Positions 11,722 to 12,493 of a stretch of 12,493 bases of DNA are shown here, in pieces. The DNA is from URNF01 sp045594105 (GTDB lineage Bacteria > Bacillota > Clostridia > Oscillospirales > Acutalibacteraceae). The stretch covers positions 1 through 12,493 of the forward strand of contig JAZNXY010000075.1 of NCBI GenBank assembly GCA_045594105.1, read 5' to 3'. The notes beneath the pieces are model-generated. The model did no database searches and was not told where the DNA came from. It worked only from the letters and a program-made list of their open reading frames with translations. The translations under genes were made by a program, and so were the position numbers. Numbering within the stretch: the first letter of the stretch is position 1; the number at the start of each line of letters is the position of its first letter.

Positions 11722-12493
11722 ATGGCGAATTATACGATGATAGCGAGTGATTTGGACGGCACACTTTTACAAGAGGATATGTCTTTGAGTGCGGAAAACG
11801 CTGCGGCAATGACCGCTTTGGCGAAAAAGAGCATACAGCTCGTTCCCGCTTCGGGCAGAACCTTGTGTGAGATACCGAAAGAAGTGCTTGCACACGAGGG
11901 TGTGCGGTATGTGATGTATTCCAACGGTGCTGCCATTTGGGATAAACAGACAGATACCCATACGCACCTTTGTATGTCACGTGCGGTTTCCAATGCCGTT
12001 TTAGATGTGTTGTCGCAGTTTGACTGTCACATTTTGGTGCGACAGGGCGGCAACTCGTATGTAGATAGTGGACAAGTCGACCGACAAGCATTTATAAAAT
12101 ATCGGCTTGCCCCTGCACACTGTGGGGTGATTGAACGGTATGCCACACCGCAGGACGATTTTTTTGCGTTCGCCTACACCTTGGATGCGGTGGAATGCTA
12201 TGCACTGTTTTTCAGCGATGATGCGCAAATGGCGGTATGTGTCGAGCAGTTATCCGCTGTAAAAGGGTTGGCGGTGGTGCCGTCCTGGCCACATTGCATC
12301 GAATTATTCTCGGAAAAGGCGGGAAAAGGTGCGGCACTGAAGAAATTGGCCCAAATGACCGATACACCCATAACGCAGACCATTGCGGTGGGGGATAGCG
12401 GCAACGATATGTCAATGATACAGGCGGCAGGGCTTGGATTGGCTACCGCAAATGCCTGCGGGGACTTAAAAGCGGCGGCAGATGCCGTGATTT
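11722..12493 (+). CDS. Cof-type HAD-superfamily hydrolase (truncated by window end)
   Basis: The first 257 codons of a HAD phosphatase of the Cof/IIB type; the 3' end lies outside the window. Motif I is SDLDGTLL with nucleophile Asp10 and Asp12, motif II is PASGRT with Ser44, the motif III lysine is Lys202 in AGKGAAL, and motif IV is GDSGNDMSM with Asp225 and Asp229. The region between Ser44 and Lys202 is the C2-type cap that sets substrate choice. Family members dephosphorylate sugar phosphates, nucleotides or cofactor precursors; the substrate here cannot be told. The ATG has AAGGAG at 5-nt spacing. The terminator ends one base before this RBS, so expression needs read-through or a promoter inside the S41 gene. 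Confidence 0.92.
   Translation, partial: MANYTMIASDLDGTLLQEDMSLSAENAAAMTALAKKSIQLVPASGRTLCEIPKEVLAHEGVRYVMYSNGAAIWDKQTDTHTHLCMSRAVSNAVLDVLSQFDCHILVRQGGNSYVDSGQVDRQAFIKYRLAPAHCGVIERYATPQDDFFAFAYTLDAVECYALFFSDDAQMAVCVEQLSAVKGLAVVPSWPHCIELFSEKAGKGAALKKLAQMTDTPITQTIAVGDSGNDMSMIQAAGLGLATANACGDLKAAADAVI

Overview
The window looks like a chromosomal segment of a Gram-positive, probably Clostridia-class bacterium; a gut Oscillospiraceae/Ruminococcaceae-like lineage is my best guess. Supporting this are strong AGGAG-type ribosome binding sites, sigma-A-like promoters, an ftsE-ftsX-M23 peptidase-S41 protein cluster behind a PucR/CdaR-type regulator, a DUF4173-type membrane protein, and roughly balanced base composition. 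Placement is inferred from gene content only; there is no rRNA or tRNA gene to anchor it.

Left part (1-3920): a minus-strand polytopic membrane protein (DUF4173-like) is divergent from an orphan MacB/LolD-type ABC ATPase that has no permease beside it. The ATPase is followed by NADP-type glutamate dehydrogenase (gdhA), which has its own strong promoter overlapping the end of the ATPase gene. A bidirectional terminator closes gdhA and also encodes the last residues of the converging gene.

Accessory islet (3894-4825): a small SLOG/DprA-fold nucleotide-binding protein (TTG start) is divergent from a 57-residue ribbon-helix-helix (Arc-like) DNA-binding protein. The 117-bp region between them holds repeated GCGTCA half-sites over the SLOG promoter. 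Next comes a 311-bp non-coding stretch with three related hairpin units that share a GTAGGG end, then a hairpin terminator.

Middle (4826-7420): tyrS (minus strand, short leader, no T-box) is divergent from a PucR/CdaR-family regulator with its own promoter and terminator.

Right part (7434-12493): a cell-division and envelope operon in which ftsE (TTG start) and ftsX overlap by ATGA, and ftsX and a secreted coiled-coil M23 peptidase (EnvC/PcsB-like) overlap by ATGA. An S41 PDZ protein follows. FtsEX should transduce ATP hydrolysis to the extracellular M23 enzyme, whose zinc ligands are all present. The S41 protein has Gly where the catalytic Ser is expected, so it may be a pseudoprotease or scaffold. 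A strong terminator after it abuts the RBS of a Cof-type HAD phosphatase, which runs off the window end.

The observations I would follow first are the altered S41 active site, the SLOG/RHH pair with its operator-like repeats, and the three-unit hairpin cluster whose non-Watson-Crick positions all favour folding of the same strand.
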